NCBI GenBank assembly: GCA_017303805.1
Contig: JAFLBQ010000002.1
Location: 310,001 to 374,000 of the forward strand
Origin: Cytophagales bacterium
GTDB lineage: Bacteria; Bacteroidota; Bacteroidia; Cytophagales; Cyclobacteriaceae
DNA: 64,000 nucleotides
Direction of reading: 5' to 3'
Part shown: in pieces, positions 25,748-34,783 of the stretch
Layout of the letters: each line of letters starts with the position of its first letter
Position numbering within the stretch: position 1 is the first letter of the stretch
Made by a program: the position numbers and the translations under genes
Notes under the pieces: generated by a model
Told to the model about the DNA's origin: nothing
Database searches by the model: none
The model's input: the letters and a program-made list of their open reading frames with translations, nothing else

Positions 25748-26128
25748 TTAGGAATCCCGCGTTACCGAATCGAACTGCCAGCCATATTCGGCTTCAAAAT
25801 ATTCGAGCACGTAAATCTTTAACAGTTTTTCCTGCTCCAGTAAGTCAAAGTGTGGCAGTTTTTTAATGAGTTTCCAATGTGGCCACCCATTTTCGTCTTG
25901 CCCCTCCAACTCGTAATACCCGGCCAGGCTAAGTACTTTGCAAATGGCAATGTGCAGCAGGTCTTGCTTTTCTTCTTTGCTAAACCGTGCGGGCCCGCGG
26001 CCCAATTCCTGCAGGCCAATCAAAAACAAAACACCATTCAGGTCCTTAGGCTTTTTGCTTACGGTTTTTTCCAGTTCGGCAAGCAGTGCGTGCCATTTGC
26101 GTTGTAAATCGAGATCGCGCTGAAACAT
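25748..26128 (-). CDS. Conserved-looking hypothetical protein
   Basis: I do not recognise the family. This 126-residue, soluble, mostly helical protein (LQRKWHALLAELEKTV, KEEKQDLLHIAICKVLSLAG) has no signal peptide and no Cys. Its C-terminus is rich in aromatics (GYYELEGQDENGWPHWKLI, EYFEAEYGWQFD). It lies 3 bp downstream of the CMD-family gene and is probably co-transcribed with it, so a linked role is possible. Codon use looks like its neighbours. Confidence 0.65.
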   Translation of the reverse strand: MFQRDLDLQRKWHALLAELEKTVSKKPKDLNGVLFLIGLQELGRGPARFSKEEKQDLLHIAICKVLSLAGYYELEGQDENGWPHWKLIKKLPHFDLLEQEKLLKIYVLEYFEAEYGWQFDSVTRDS

Positions 26129-26131
26129 ACC

Positions 26132-26473
26132 TTAGGCCTTACCAAGTTCTTCCCAATATTCGAACGCCCTGCGCAAGTGCGGTACTACTATTGTTCCGCC
26201 CACGAGCGTAGCAACCCCCATTGCCTCGTTTACTTCGGCAGTGGAAAAGCCAAGTTCGTGGCATTTTCCCAAATGGTACTTCACGCAATCATCGCAGCGC
26301 AAAACGAGCGAGCAGGTTAAACCTATCAGTTCTTTAGATTTTACATCCAGCACACCTTCCTGGTAGGCATTGGTGTCAAGGTTAAAAATTCGTTTTAAGA
26401 TCAGGTTGTCGGCCGCAAGAATTTTGTCATTCATCTTGCTGCGGTATTCATTAAATTGCTCTACTAGTCCCAT
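26132..26473 (-). CDS. Carboxymuconolactone decarboxylase (AhpD-like) family protein
   Basis: A 113-residue CMD-domain protein with the CxxC-x3-H motif RCDDCVKYHLGKCHELGF, the pattern seen in AhpD-type alkylhydroperoxidases. A thiol-based peroxidase/reductase or antioxidant role is therefore likelier than decarboxylation. I start at the ATG at 26473 (MGLVEQFNEYRS). A longer frame from a TTG at 26518 would overlap the divergent comF region and is less likely. It is paired with the downstream 126-residue hypothetical. Confidence 0.82.
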   Translation of the reverse strand: MGLVEQFNEYRSKMNDKILAADNLILKRIFNLDTNAYQEGVLDVKSKELIGLTCSLVLRCDDCVKYHLGKCHELGFSTAEVNEAMGVATLVGGTIVVPHLRRAFEYWEELGKA

Positions 26474-26546
26474 AAATGCTGAAAATAATTTTTCAAAGAT
26501 GCGGCCTATTAAGCTCAAATCAAATGCGGGCGCTTTTCTGAGGTCT

Positions 26547-27224
26547 ATGCTTCAGGGTTTTGTTTCGCTGATTTACCCGGCATATTGCCTGGGGTGCTCC
26601 AACACCCTTTACAAAGGCGAAACCATTTTGTGCACCCATTGCATCAGCAATCTGCCAAAAACAAACTATCTCTACCAATATCAAAACCCCATGTTTCTGC
26701 GGCTGCACGGCCGTCTTAAACTTAAATATGGTCTCGCATTTTTAAAGTTTCGCAAGCACGGCATGGTTCAGAGGTTGTTGCATCAATTAAAGTACAACAA
26801 CCATCCGGAGGTTGGCGAAGCGCTTGGCAAGTTGTTGGGTCACGAAATGTATACGAATGGCTATGCCGGTGAGTTTGACCTTGTAATACCGGTACCTTTG
26901 CATAGTAGTCGTAAAAGAGCCCGTGGCTATAATCAAAGTGCATGCATTGCAAAAGGGCTGGCCGAAGCGCTTTCAATAGATTGGGAAGAAACGGTAAGCA
27001 CGCGAATGGTAAGCACAAAAACCCAAACCCGAAAAACAAAGACCGAGCGTTGGCATAATGTACAGAGTGTTTTTGCGGTAGCGGATGTTGAAAAAATCCG
27101 GAACAGACGAATCTTGCTGGTTGACGATGTAATGACAACCGGGGCCACCTTGGAAGCATGCGGAACTTGCTTGCTGGAGGCCGGCTGTAAAGAACTGAGT
27201 GTTGCGTGCCTGGCCGAGGCATAA
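26547..27224 (+). CDS. comF: ComF-family phosphoribosyltransferase-like protein
   Basis: A predicted competence/DNA-uptake accessory protein (225 residues). The N-terminal zinc finger has CLGC (Cys9 to Cys12) and CTHC. A phosphoribosyltransferase fold follows, with the PRPP loop RRILLVDDVMTTGATLEACG near the C-terminus and VIPVPLHSSRKRARGYNQSA in the middle, both typical of ComFC/GntX proteins. ATG at 26547 (MLQGFVSLIYPAYCLGC) matches usual family length; an in-frame ATG at 26499 would add 16 residues. It is the only plus-strand gene in this part of the window and ends at a bidirectional terminator. Confidence 0.88.
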   Translation: MLQGFVSLIYPAYCLGCSNTLYKGETILCTHCISNLPKTNYLYQYQNPMFLRLHGRLKLKYGLAFLKFRKHGMVQRLLHQLKYNNHPEVGEALGKLLGHEMYTNGYAGEFDLVIPVPLHSSRKRARGYNQSACIAKGLAEALSIDWEETVSTRMVSTKTQTRKTKTERWHNVQSVFAVADVEKIRNRRILLVDDVMTTGATLEACGTCLLEAGCKELSVACLAEA

Positions 27225-27271
27225 AAGGAAACCGGTTGCAATTCAAGGATGCCCTGGCCTCACCCAAAATA

Positions 27272-27305
27272 AAAAGAGGCTGCCCTTTTTAGGACAGCCT
27301 CTTTT
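27272..27305. terminator. Bidirectional terminator between comF and gldJ
   Basis: An 11-bp perfect stem AAAAGAGGCTG/CAGCCTCTTTT (27272-27282 and 27295-27305) encloses a 12-nt loop that itself can pair CC/GG. A/T tracts on both sides serve both strands. It separates the convergent comF and gldJ genes. Confidence 0.85.
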
Positions 27306-27323
27306 GATCAAAGTGAAAGTCTT

Positions 27324-28622
27324 TTAATAGTTAGATCCTGCACGGATCATTGCGCAACGGAAACCGATAGTTGCTGTTGCGGAGTCTTCATCTAAGAATC
27401 TGCGGGTACCGGGCGACATCCAATAAGCTACATCTTTCCATGAACCACCTTTGTAAACACGTACCTTATCAGAGATAAGGGAAATAAAACCTTGCGGGTT
27501 TTTAGTGTATTCAAACGTGCGAATGTTTTTGGTTGTACCATCAGGAAGTGTAACGGTAGAGTCTTTCGCATTTTTGTTGTAGCGGTTGCGATACTCCGAG
27601 TGACTGTCAATAAAGTCATCTCTGCGTATCGGGTTCAGGTCATCAAAATCCTGGTGCGACAATGGTCTGTAGATATCCATTACCCACTCGCTAACGTTAC
27701 CAGCCATGTTGTACAAGCCGTAGTCGTTAGGAGGGTATTCGTAAATGTAAGAGGTAATCAAGGCGCCATCATTTAACCTTCCGGCAATACCGGCATAGTC
27801 ACCACGGCCTCTTTTAAAGTTGGCCAGGAAAGAACCCATCTGCTTGCCATAAGGGTTACGCAATGCGTGGCCATCCCATGGGTAAATGCGTTGGTGCGTC
27901 TGCATTTCGTCTAACCATTGTGTACCGATAAGGGCCTGCGCAGCATATTCCCATTCAGCTTCGGTAGGGAGGCGGTAGGCAGGTATTACAACCCCGGATT
28001 CGAGCGGAATTCTGCCAGCGCCAGTTTCGGGGGCGGCAATTCCTGCGCGTTCGGCAAGGTTAGCATTCACCTTAGCAGTACGCCATTTTGCATATTCGTT
28101 TGCCTGTTTCCACTTAACACCCACTACCGGAAAATACCGGAAGCCAGGGTAACGCAGATAGTGATCTACATAAGGATCGTTAAAAGCAAGATTGCTTCTC
28201 CAAACGGTAGTATCGGGTAGGGCCAGCGAATACGCTTTGCCTCCATCTACCTTGGTAGAGTCAACAGAAAGATAATACAGGTATTCAAGCCAATGGATGT
28301 TGGCAATTTCGGTTTCGTCCATGTAAAACGTAGCTACCGAAACGGTTCTTTCTACGTTATCGCGAAAAGACATGATATCCTCTTCCAAAGAACCCAAAAC
28401 TGTACGACCACCCTCAATCAGTACCATGTTGGGTGCATCAGGCTGGGAATTGTAGGGCATTACGGCAAAACCTTCGGCATTATCGCGTGTGTAGCGTAAG
28501 CCGGTGGCTGTGCTTATCTGACCGGGATTTTGGGCTGTTGGCTTACCACCCTGGCGCAGGAAACAAGACGAAACAGTTAATGAAAGCCCTACTAAAAACA
28601 GGAGTGACTTGAAATAGTTCAT
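27324..28622 (-). CDS. gldJ: Gliding motility/type IX secretion lipoprotein GldJ
   Basis: GldJ is an outer-membrane-linked lipoprotein needed for gliding and for stability of the T9SS GldK ring component. The 432-residue product starts at MNYFKSLLFLVG with a lipobox ending VSSC (Cys20). It then has an FGE-sulfatase/SUMF1 fold (MVLIEGGRTVLGS, YRLPTEAEWEYAAQALIGTQ, YNMAGNVSEWVMDIYRPL, KGGSWKDVAYWMSPGTRRFL, IGFRCAM). A long Asp/Arg/Asn-rich insertion (FDDLNPIRRDDFIDSHSEYR) is characteristic of GldJ/GldK. A frame reading 34 residues further upstream lacks sense as a signal peptide. No other gld genes are adjacent. Confidence 0.9.
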   Translation of the reverse strand: MNYFKSLLFLVGLSLTVSSCFLRQGGKPTAQNPGQISTATGLRYTRDNAEGFAVMPYNSQPDAPNMVLIEGGRTVLGSLEEDIMSFRDNVERTVSVATFYMDETEIANIHWLEYLYYLSVDSTKVDGGKAYSLALPDTTVWRSNLAFNDPYVDHYLRYPGFRYFPVVGVKWKQANEYAKWRTAKVNANLAERAGIAAPETGAGRIPLESGVVIPAYRLPTEAEWEYAAQALIGTQWLDEMQTHQRIYPWDGHALRNPYGKQMGSFLANFKRGRGDYAGIAGRLNDGALITSYIYEYPPNDYGLYNMAGNVSEWVMDIYRPLSHQDFDDLNPIRRDDFIDSHSEYRNRYNKNAKDSTVTLPDGTTKNIRTFEYTKNPQGFISLISDKVRVYKGGSWKDVAYWMSPGTRRFLDEDSATATIGFRCAMIRAGSNY

Positions 28623-28772
28623 TTGAGTTAGGTTATACATAAAAGCAACCGCTAATATAATCAGATAAATATATGTTTTCCAAAGGGTAGTGTTTTTTTG
28701 ATAAATCCTTAATAGAACCACCAAACCCGGAACCGATTGCTTTAACGTACCCGATTGGCCGGTAGTATGGCG

Positions 28773-31700
28773 TTAGGCGGTAACAGGTGCCGGCAGCCGA
28801 TAATCGGCCAGGGGGGCAAGTATATTAATGGCCGCATCTACCGATTTTATCGATTCAATAATGAGCACGAGTTTGCCGCCACTTTCTTTCATGCGGCAAA
28901 GTTTGCTATGGGTTTGAACAAAACTCAATACGGTGCCAAAAGTTTCGGATTTAAAGTAGGCATCGTTACCCGAAATAAATGAGCCCCTCAATTTTTCGTT
29001 CTTGAGGCTCAACTTTTCAAACCCGAGTTTCTCACCAATCCACCGTAACCGAACGGAATTAATTAGTTGTTCCACCGATTCGGGGATAACACCAAAGCGA
29101 TCCTTCATCGAATCGCGGAAATTAGTCAGGCCTTTTTCGTCTTGTATATTATCAAGTGTAGCATAAAGTTGCAGCCGCTCGCTGGTGTTGTTGATGTACG
29201 TATCCGGAATCAATATCTCAAGATCGGTTTCGATGGTACAATCCATTACGAGGGTTTTGGCTTTAGCCGATAGTTCTTCGGCAAACAGTTCTTTGAACTC
29301 CGTTTCTTTTAATTCCTGAATGGCATCGTCCAGAATTTTGTGGTACGTATCAAAACCCAGGTCAGTAATAAACCCGGTTTGTTCGGCACCCAATAAGTTA
29401 CCCGCTCCGCGAATGTCCAGATCGCGCATAGCCACTTTAAAACCATCGCCTAACTCAGAAAATTCTTCCAATGCAGCCAATCGCTTGCGCGAGTCGGAGG
29501 ATAAAACCGAACTGGGCGGAGTAAGCAAATAGCAAAATGCTTTTTTGTTAGAGCGGCCTACGCGCCCGCGCATCTGGTGCAAATCGCTAAGACCAAACAT
29601 GTGTGCCTGGTTTATTATAATGGTGTTGGCATTGGGAATATCCAACCCCGATTCAATAATATTGGTTGAGACCAGCACATCGTACTCGGCTTCGATAAAC
29701 TTCAACATTACTTTCTCCAATTTGTCGCCATCCATTTGGCCGTGGGCAATACCAATGCGGGCTTCGGGAACAAGCTTAAAAATGGTGTTGGCTAATTGGT
29801 CAATGTCGCTTACGCGATTGTGCACAAAAAATACCTGCCCACCCCTGCGCAATTCAGTACTTACTGCATCGCGAATGGTTGCTTCATCGTAGGTGTGAAG
29901 TTCGGTAGTTACCGGTTGGCGGTTGGGCGGTGGCGTGGAGATAATGCTCAGATCGCGCGCGCCCATCAACGAAAAATGCAAGGTGCGTGGAATGGGTGTA
30001 GCCGTAAGCGTAAGCACATCCACATTTACTTTCAACTCCTTTAGGCGGTCTTTAACTTTTACTCCAAACTTTTGCTCTTCGTCTATTATCAAGAGGCCCA
30101 GGTTTTTAAATTCCACATCTTTACTTACAACCCGGTGTGTACCGATAACGATGTTAATGTTTCCTTCTTTAACCTCTTTAATAATTTGCTTTATCTCCTT
30201 ATCTGTTTTAAACCTTGATACATAGTCAATCTTTACCGGCAGATTAGCGAGGCGATCGGAAAACGTGCGATAATGTTGCATGGCCAGAATGGTAGTGGGC
30301 ACTAACACTGCAACTTGTTTTCCTTCGCTGGCAGCCTTAAAGGCCGCACGAATGGCTACCTCAGTTTTTCCAAAACCCACATCGCCACACACTAACCTAT
30401 CCATTGGGTGTGGCTTTTGCATATCGCGTTTTACATCTTCAGTGGCCTTGGCCTGGTCGGGTGTATCTTCATAGATAAAGGAAGACTCCAGCTCGGCTTG
30501 CAAAAAGCTGTCTTCACTAAACGCATACCCGGGCGCACTTTTTCTCTTGGCGTAAAGGTCAATCAGTTCTTTGGCAATGTCTTTTACCTTCTTCTTTACC
30601 TTAGCCTTCTTGCTGTCCCACTCGCCACTTCCTAATTTACTTATAGCTGGTGGCGATCCGTCTTTGCCCGCATACCTGGAAATTTTATGAAGCGCATGGA
30701 TGCTTACGGTAAGAATATCGTCATCTCTAAATACAAGCCGGATGGCTTCCTGCTCCTTGCCATCAACTACTTTTTTCTCCAGGCCGGCAAACTTACCAAT
30801 GCCATAGTCTATGTGAGTAACAAAATCGCCTGGTTGCAGGCTTTGCAACTCCCGAAAGGTAAGAGCCTTGGTTTTGGTAAACTTTTCTTTTTGTTTGTAA
30901 CGATAGAAGCGTTCAAAAATCTGGTGATCGGTATAACAAACCACCTTGGTAATATGATCTACAAACCCCTCGCGCAACGAAAACTCCAGCGCCTGAAATT
31001 TTAGTTCAGGATGAATTTCTTCAAAGATGCCGTGCAGGCGCTCCACCTGCCGGGGTTGTTCGGTAGCAATAAAGTTGCCATACCGCTGTTGCTGATGCTC
31101 CAACAAGTTGGCAGCCAGCAATTCGAAATTTTTATTAAACGATGGCTGTGCCGATGAGGATAAGGCTATGGGAATTGCAGACTTAAAAAAACCGCGGGAC
31201 CCAAACTCCACGCAGGTAAAGGTTTCCAAACTCTTCAGCGCAACTTCGCCCGAATTAAAAAGGTGCATGGGTTCTAAAACCACTTTAGTGTTGCCGCTTT
31301 CGCGAAGAATTTTATCGAACGAAGAACTTGCCTTTTGAAAACACGCTTCGATAACATCTTTATACAGCTCCACATCTTTTATCCAGATTTTGGTGGAGGC
31401 AGAAATAAACTCGAAGAACGATTGGCGTTCTTCCTGCACCAGCCGCGTTTGCACGTTAGGCATCAGGCTTATCTTCTCCAGCGAAGTTACCGAAAGCTGT
31501 GAGCCGGGGTCGAACGATCGGATGCTATCCACCTCATCACCAAAAAGCTCGATGCGGTAGGGTAGCTCATGCGCGTACGAAAACACATCCACAATACCAC
31601 CGCGCACCGCAAACTGGCCAGCTTCATACACAAAGTCGGTTTTCTCGAAATCGTAATTGTGCAGAAACTCTTCCAGAAAAGTAAGATCCAGATTTTCGCC

Positions 31701-32144
31701 TTTGGCAATAACAAACGTATTGCTGGCAAGCGATTTTTTGTTAATCACTTTTTCGGCAAGGGCCTCGGGGTAAGTAACAATTATGTTCCCATCGGCATGT
31801 TGCCCTACCTGATTCAGCACCTCGGCCCGCATTAAAATGTTGGCGTTCTCTACTTCATCAAATTCATAAGGCCGCTTGTACGACATCGGAAACAACAGAA
31901 CCTCCTTCGCGCCAAGCAATTGCTGCAAGTCGTTAACAAGGTAGGCGGCTTCTTCTTTGTTTTGTGCTATGAGCAGGTGAGAGGCGCGCACGCTTTTATA
32001 GAGTGCCGCAAAAAGGACTGCATCCAGGCTGCCGTGAATTCCTTTAACTCTGATTTTTACCGCACCGGACGTACGAATTCCCTCGGCCAATGTTTGCACC
32101 ACACTGTCCGCACGGAAAATGGTAAGAAAATCGTGCGCCTTCAC
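28773..32144 (-). CDS. mfd: Transcription-repair coupling factor Mfd
   Basis: Translocase that removes stalled RNA polymerase and recruits UvrA to lesions (1123 residues). In order it has a UvrB-like N-terminal module (LLFPMSYKRPYEFDEVE), the CarD-like RNAP-interaction domain (PGDFVTHIDYGIGKFAGLEK), and a helicase core with Walker A GDVGFGKTEVA, motif II DEEQKFG, ATPIPRTLHFSLMGARDLSI and QMRGRVGRSNKKAFCYL. The TRCF C-terminal domain completes it. I choose a GTG start at 32144 because the following KAHDFLTIFRADSVV fits the family N-terminus. Codons upstream encode an unrelated cysteine-rich stretch from a TTG. Confidence 0.95.
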   Translation of the reverse strand: MKAHDFLTIFRADSVVQTLAEGIRTSGAVKIRVKGIHGSLDAVLFAALYKSVRASHLLIAQNKEEAAYLVNDLQQLLGAKEVLLFPMSYKRPYEFDEVENANILMRAEVLNQVGQHADGNIIVTYPEALAEKVINKKSLASNTFVIAKGENLDLTFLEEFLHNYDFEKTDFVYEAGQFAVRGGIVDVFSYAHELPYRIELFGDEVDSIRSFDPGSQLSVTSLEKISLMPNVQTRLVQEERQSFFEFISASTKIWIKDVELYKDVIEACFQKASSSFDKILRESGNTKVVLEPMHLFNSGEVALKSLETFTCVEFGSRGFFKSAIPIALSSSAQPSFNKNFELLAANLLEHQQQRYGNFIATEQPRQVERLHGIFEEIHPELKFQALEFSLREGFVDHITKVVCYTDHQIFERFYRYKQKEKFTKTKALTFRELQSLQPGDFVTHIDYGIGKFAGLEKKVVDGKEQEAIRLVFRDDDILTVSIHALHKISRYAGKDGSPPAISKLGSGEWDSKKAKVKKKVKDIAKELIDLYAKRKSAPGYAFSEDSFLQAELESSFIYEDTPDQAKATEDVKRDMQKPHPMDRLVCGDVGFGKTEVAIRAAFKAASEGKQVAVLVPTTILAMQHYRTFSDRLANLPVKIDYVSRFKTDKEIKQIIKEVKEGNINIVIGTHRVVSKDVEFKNLGLLIIDEEQKFGVKVKDRLKELKVNVDVLTLTATPIPRTLHFSLMGARDLSIISTPPPNRQPVTTELHTYDEATIRDAVSTELRRGGQVFFVHNRVSDIDQLANTIFKLVPEARIGIAHGQMDGDKLEKVMLKFIEAEYDVLVSTNIIESGLDIPNANTIIINQAHMFGLSDLHQMRGRVGRSNKKAFCYLLTPPSSVLSSDSRKRLAALEEFSELGDGFKVAMRDLDIRGAGNLLGAEQTGFITDLGFDTYHKILDDAIQELKETEFKELFAEELSAKAKTLVMDCTIETDLEILIPDTYINNTSERLQLYATLDNIQDEKGLTNFRDSMKDRFGVIPESVEQLINSVRLRWIGEKLGFEKLSLKNEKLRGSFISGNDAYFKSETFGTVLSFVQTHSKLCRMKESGGKLVLIIESIKSVDAAINILAPLADYRLPAPVTA

Positions 32145-32210
32145 TTCCAAAAACAGGGCGCAAATATAACGCGCGCAAACAAGGTTGCCAACGGTGGTTT
32201 GCGCAGAAAG

Positions 32211-32229
32211 CAAAGGTTCTCAACCTTTG
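32211..32229. repeat. Perfect 8-bp hairpin at the start of the 66-residue gene
   Basis: CAAAGGTT-CTC-AACCTTTG is a perfect inverted repeat with a 3-nt loop ending 4 nt before the ATG at 32234. It could be a small REP-type repeat or a translational control hairpin that would hide the start. Confidence 0.55.
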
Positions 32230-32233
32230 TAGT

Positions 32234-32434
32234 ATGTACCACTTCCGGTTATTTATACTTCTGCTTGCGCTAACGGCATTTTTGTTTTTGGTAATAGGCT
32301 TAATAAAGCCCTGGCTAATGTTATGGTGGGAAGATGTACAAAACCGGATGAAAGTGATAAAGCTTTACGGAACAGTAGCGCTGCTTTTTCTAATCTTTTA
32401 CCTCCTGCTTGGTTTCTGGAATGGAGTGCAATAA
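32234..32434 (+). CDS. Small two-helix membrane protein
   Basis: A 66-residue protein of unknown function with two predicted transmembrane helices (residues ~5-28, FRLFILLLALTAFLFLVIGL, and 43-62, LYGTVALLFLIFYLLLGFW). They are joined by a conserved-looking loop, KPWLMLWWEDVQNRMKVIK. The Trp-rich membrane-interface loop and clean start/stop argue that it is real, although small. It is divergent from mfd. A perfect hairpin immediately precedes the start codon. Confidence 0.6.
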   Translation: MYHFRLFILLLALTAFLFLVIGLIKPWLMLWWEDVQNRMKVIKLYGTVALLFLIFYLLLGFWNGVQ

Positions 32435-32440
32435 AAAAAA

Positions 32441-32469
32441 ATAAGGCCCGAATTGGATTCAGGCCTTAT
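32441..32469 (-). terminator. Terminator of the 95-residue secreted-protein gene
   Basis: ATAAGGCC/GGCCTTAT (32441-32448 and 32462-32469) with an inner GAAT/ATTC stem makes a long hairpin. The nine A residues at 32432-32440 become the T-run for minus-strand transcription. On the plus strand no T-run follows, so it mainly serves the minus strand. Confidence 0.7.
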
Positions 32470-32487
32470 GCAAAACAGAGGTAGTTA

Positions 32488-32775
32488 TTATTTTCTTCCT
32501 ACCCGCTGCACGCCCTTCGAAATAGTCCACGTAGGATATCCTTTGGAGGGTACGTTGCCGGTGGTAACTTCTGCAACAGGGGCAGCTTGTCGTTTTGTAT
32601 TTACAAACGCAGGAGTTCCCAGCGATTGAACTTCGGTAGCTTTAAACTCATTCAGACTTTTGTTGCTGATAAGGTTTACAGCTTTCGATACAGGCCAGCC
32701 AGTGGTTTGTGCCTGCGCACCTGTAACAACAAATACAAACGCGACAAGCGCAAGAACTTTGAGGTAGTTTTTCAT
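32488..32775 (-). CDS. Small secreted protein with internal repeat
   Basis: A 95-residue protein with a signal peptide (MKNYLKVLALVAFVFVVTGAQAQ). The mature part is only about 72 residues, and I do not recognise its family. It carries two related segments, GWPVSKAVNLI near the N-terminus and GYPTWTISKGVQRV near the C-terminus, joined by a polar linker. This suggests a duplicated short motif (G-[WY]-P-x-SK-[AG]-V) that may bind a ligand or the cell surface. It has its own terminator and is followed upstream by another small secreted protein gene on the same strand. Confidence 0.65.
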   Translation of the reverse strand: MKNYLKVLALVAFVFVVTGAQAQTTGWPVSKAVNLISNKSLNEFKATEVQSLGTPAFVNTKRQAAPVAEVTTGNVPSKGYPTWTISKGVQRVGRK

Positions 32776-32837
32776 AACGGTAAATTTTTGAAGTGAAAGG
32801 AATTAGTAAGCGGTAGGTAGGTTGGTACGCTCGCTTC

Positions 32838-33152
32838 TTAAATCAAAAAAACCTGTTTGAAAAGATAGATGGGAATAGAAACCTGTTTACTAAAGTGTGG
32901 ATGTAATTTAGACTTGGCCTCGGCCAAAGTAACGCGGGGCGCTCGGTACTTATTAGAAATTTGAGGAACGGGAACATTTACTTTTCTACCGCCTACAAAA
33001 AGCGATTCAAAGTTGCTGCTTAACCCTTCGGTACGCGCCTCATTTGTCTCGGTTAATTCTTTTTCGGCCCCTTCGCAATACAGCGTAACAGACGATACGC
33101 TAACCGTAGCAACGGAGAACAATACAATCCAACAAAGGGTAATGGTTCGCAT
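32838..33152 (-). CDS. Small secreted hypothetical protein
   Basis: A 104-residue product starting at MRTITLCWIVLFSVATVSVS, which is a likely signal peptide; a Met 4 codons earlier is also possible. The mature part has no motif I recognise (acidic ELTETNEARTEGLSSNFESL, then VGGRKVNVPVPQISNKYRAP). Length, strand and spacing from the neighbouring small secreted gene (62 bp) suggest a tandem pair, but the coding call rests only on the open frame and signal peptide. Confidence 0.45.
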   Translation of the reverse strand: MRTITLCWIVLFSVATVSVSSVTLYCEGAEKELTETNEARTEGLSSNFESLFVGGRKVNVPVPQISNKYRAPRVTLAEAKSKLHPHFSKQVSIPIYLFKQVFLI

Positions 33153-33294
33153 CATCAACAACATATACGAATCTCTTGTAGTGTGGTTTCAAAATTAATT
33201 AGGTGCTTGATTTTGTCTTACAACAACAACCAATAATTTTACTTTTTAACTTTAAGCAACTAATTTCCAGTAACAGGTATTATTTAACCTTCGC

Positions 33295-33783
33295 ATGAAA
33301 AATTTCTTAACTATTTTTTTGTTGATGGTTTTGTTTACATCGTGCACTAAACAAGACAAGACGGAAAACGTAACCACCAGGGTAATAAATGAGCTGCCGC
33401 ACCTAAAATTTACCTCGCTGGATGGTACAATAAAATCAACGCGCGACCTGCCCACACCCTTAATATTGGTATTGTTCAATGCCGATTGTGACCATTGCCA
33501 GCGGCAGGCGCAGGAAGTAGGAAAGCATTTGAATGAGGTAAGCAACATTACCCTGCAGTTTATTGCTGCCGATGATTTGCCCGCCATTCAGAAGTTTGCA
33601 ACAGAGTATGGCCTTAACAACCAACCCAATCTAAACTTTGGCCGGGCCGATGCTACCGATGTGTACATGAACTTTGGGTCAATACCTACCCCGGCCATTT
33701 ATTTATACTCGGCCGATAAAAGGTTGCTCAAAAATTTTAAAGGCGAAACTCCGGTTGCGGAATTGGTTGCTCCGTTTCGGTAA
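33295..33783 (+). CDS. Thioredoxin-like (TlpA-type) lipoprotein
   Basis: A 162-residue periplasm-facing redox lipoprotein. The lipobox is LFTSC (Cys17). The thioredoxin fold has the active-site CDHC (Cys65/Cys68) in FNADCDHCQRQAQ and the cis-Pro loop FGSIPTPAIYLY. The CDHC dipeptide is a variant of the usual CxxC of TlpA/AhpC-TSA reductases. Reduction or disulfide exchange of envelope proteins is inferred. It is followed by a convergent sensor kinase gene. Confidence 0.85.
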   Translation: MKNFLTIFLLMVLFTSCTKQDKTENVTTRVINELPHLKFTSLDGTIKSTRDLPTPLILVLFNADCDHCQRQAQEVGKHLNEVSNITLQFIAADDLPAIQKFATEYGLNNQPNLNFGRADATDVYMNFGSIPTPAIYLYSADKRLLKNFKGETPVAELVAPFR

Positions 33784-33813
33784 CGGGCCGAATGAAAATT
33801 TTTTTATAGCGAG

Positions 33814-34665
33814 TTAACGGATTGAATTCAACTTTACAGTAAACGTGGTGCCACTTCCTTCTTCGCTCTCGCAAAAAATTTCACTACCCATTTTTTCAAC
33901 CAGCGTTTTAACAATAGAAAGTCCAAGGCCGGTAGAGCTTTCGCCACCGGTTGGCCGGGCCGAAAGCCGTTGAAATTTTCGATAGAGATTTTTTTGATCC
34001 TCTTTAGAAATGCCGGGGCCTTCGTCTTTGATTTTTACAAGAATGTTATCTCCTTCGGTAACCGAAACATAAATATTCTTTCCCTCGGGCGAGAACTTTA
34101 GGGCATTGGAAATCAGGTTCTCAAAAATCCGGTTAAGGTATAACTTATCGGCCCGCACCTGGATTTGGCCGGGGGGGTCGAAATGAATCTGGATTTTTTT
34201 CTTCACCGCCAGGTTGCGGTAGTTTTTGATCATAGAACCCAACACCAGGGTAAGGTTTAAGTTTTCGGGGGTTTGATCAATGCCCTGGTCTTCCAACCTT
34301 CGGTTGTCCAGCAGGTTTCGAATCATACTTAACCCATCGGCAACAATCTGATGAATTTTACCTAAGTACTCGTGCTGCTCTTCGGTTAAGTTTTCGCTGG
34401 TTAATTCCATTAACTGAATAAGGGCAAAGATGCGATTGAAGGGCCCTTTTAAGTCGTGTGAAACCAATCCGATAAGTTGTTGTTTTTCGTGCACCAGGTC
34501 GCCAACTTCTTTATTGCGTTTTTCCTGCTCTTGTATCTGTCGTTTTATTTCGCGGCTTTGAACCAGTATGAGCTTGTTTTTTTGTTTAAGTTTTAGGTAT
34601 GCGCGAACCTGAAAGATTATAACAATTAGCAACAGACCTATTAAAATGAGTACCAGGCTCTCCAT
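33814..34665 (-). CDS. Membrane sensor histidine kinase (short)
   Basis: A 283-residue kinase with a single N-terminal transmembrane helix (residues ~3-20) and a coiled-coil linker. The HisKA domain has phosphoacceptor His70 in IGLVSHDLKGPFNR. The HATPase domain has N box ENLISNALKFSP, G1 DEGPGIS and G2 STGLGLSIV. There is no periplasmic or PAS sensor domain, so the input is probably membrane or cytoplasmic, or the protein partners with another sensor. No response regulator gene is adjacent (an orphan). Start is ATG at 34665 (MESLVLIL). Confidence 0.9.
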   Translation of the reverse strand: MESLVLILIGLLLIVIIFQVRAYLKLKQKNKLILVQSREIKRQIQEQEKRNKEVGDLVHEKQQLIGLVSHDLKGPFNRIFALIQLMELTSENLTEEQHEYLGKIHQIVADGLSMIRNLLDNRRLEDQGIDQTPENLNLTLVLGSMIKNYRNLAVKKKIQIHFDPPGQIQVRADKLYLNRIFENLISNALKFSPEGKNIYVSVTEGDNILVKIKDEGPGISKEDQKNLYRKFQRLSARPTGGESSTGLGLSIVKTLVEKMGSEIFCESEEGSGTTFTVKLNSIR

Positions 34666-34783
34666 GCAAAAGCAGATCAAACAATTAGCTTAGTAAATGT
34701 AAAGGTTTTAAACCCCACCCCACAACCCAAAAAATGCCTGTTGGCTAAGATTTTTTCTACCGAAAGAGGCAGAGTGCGTTTAT

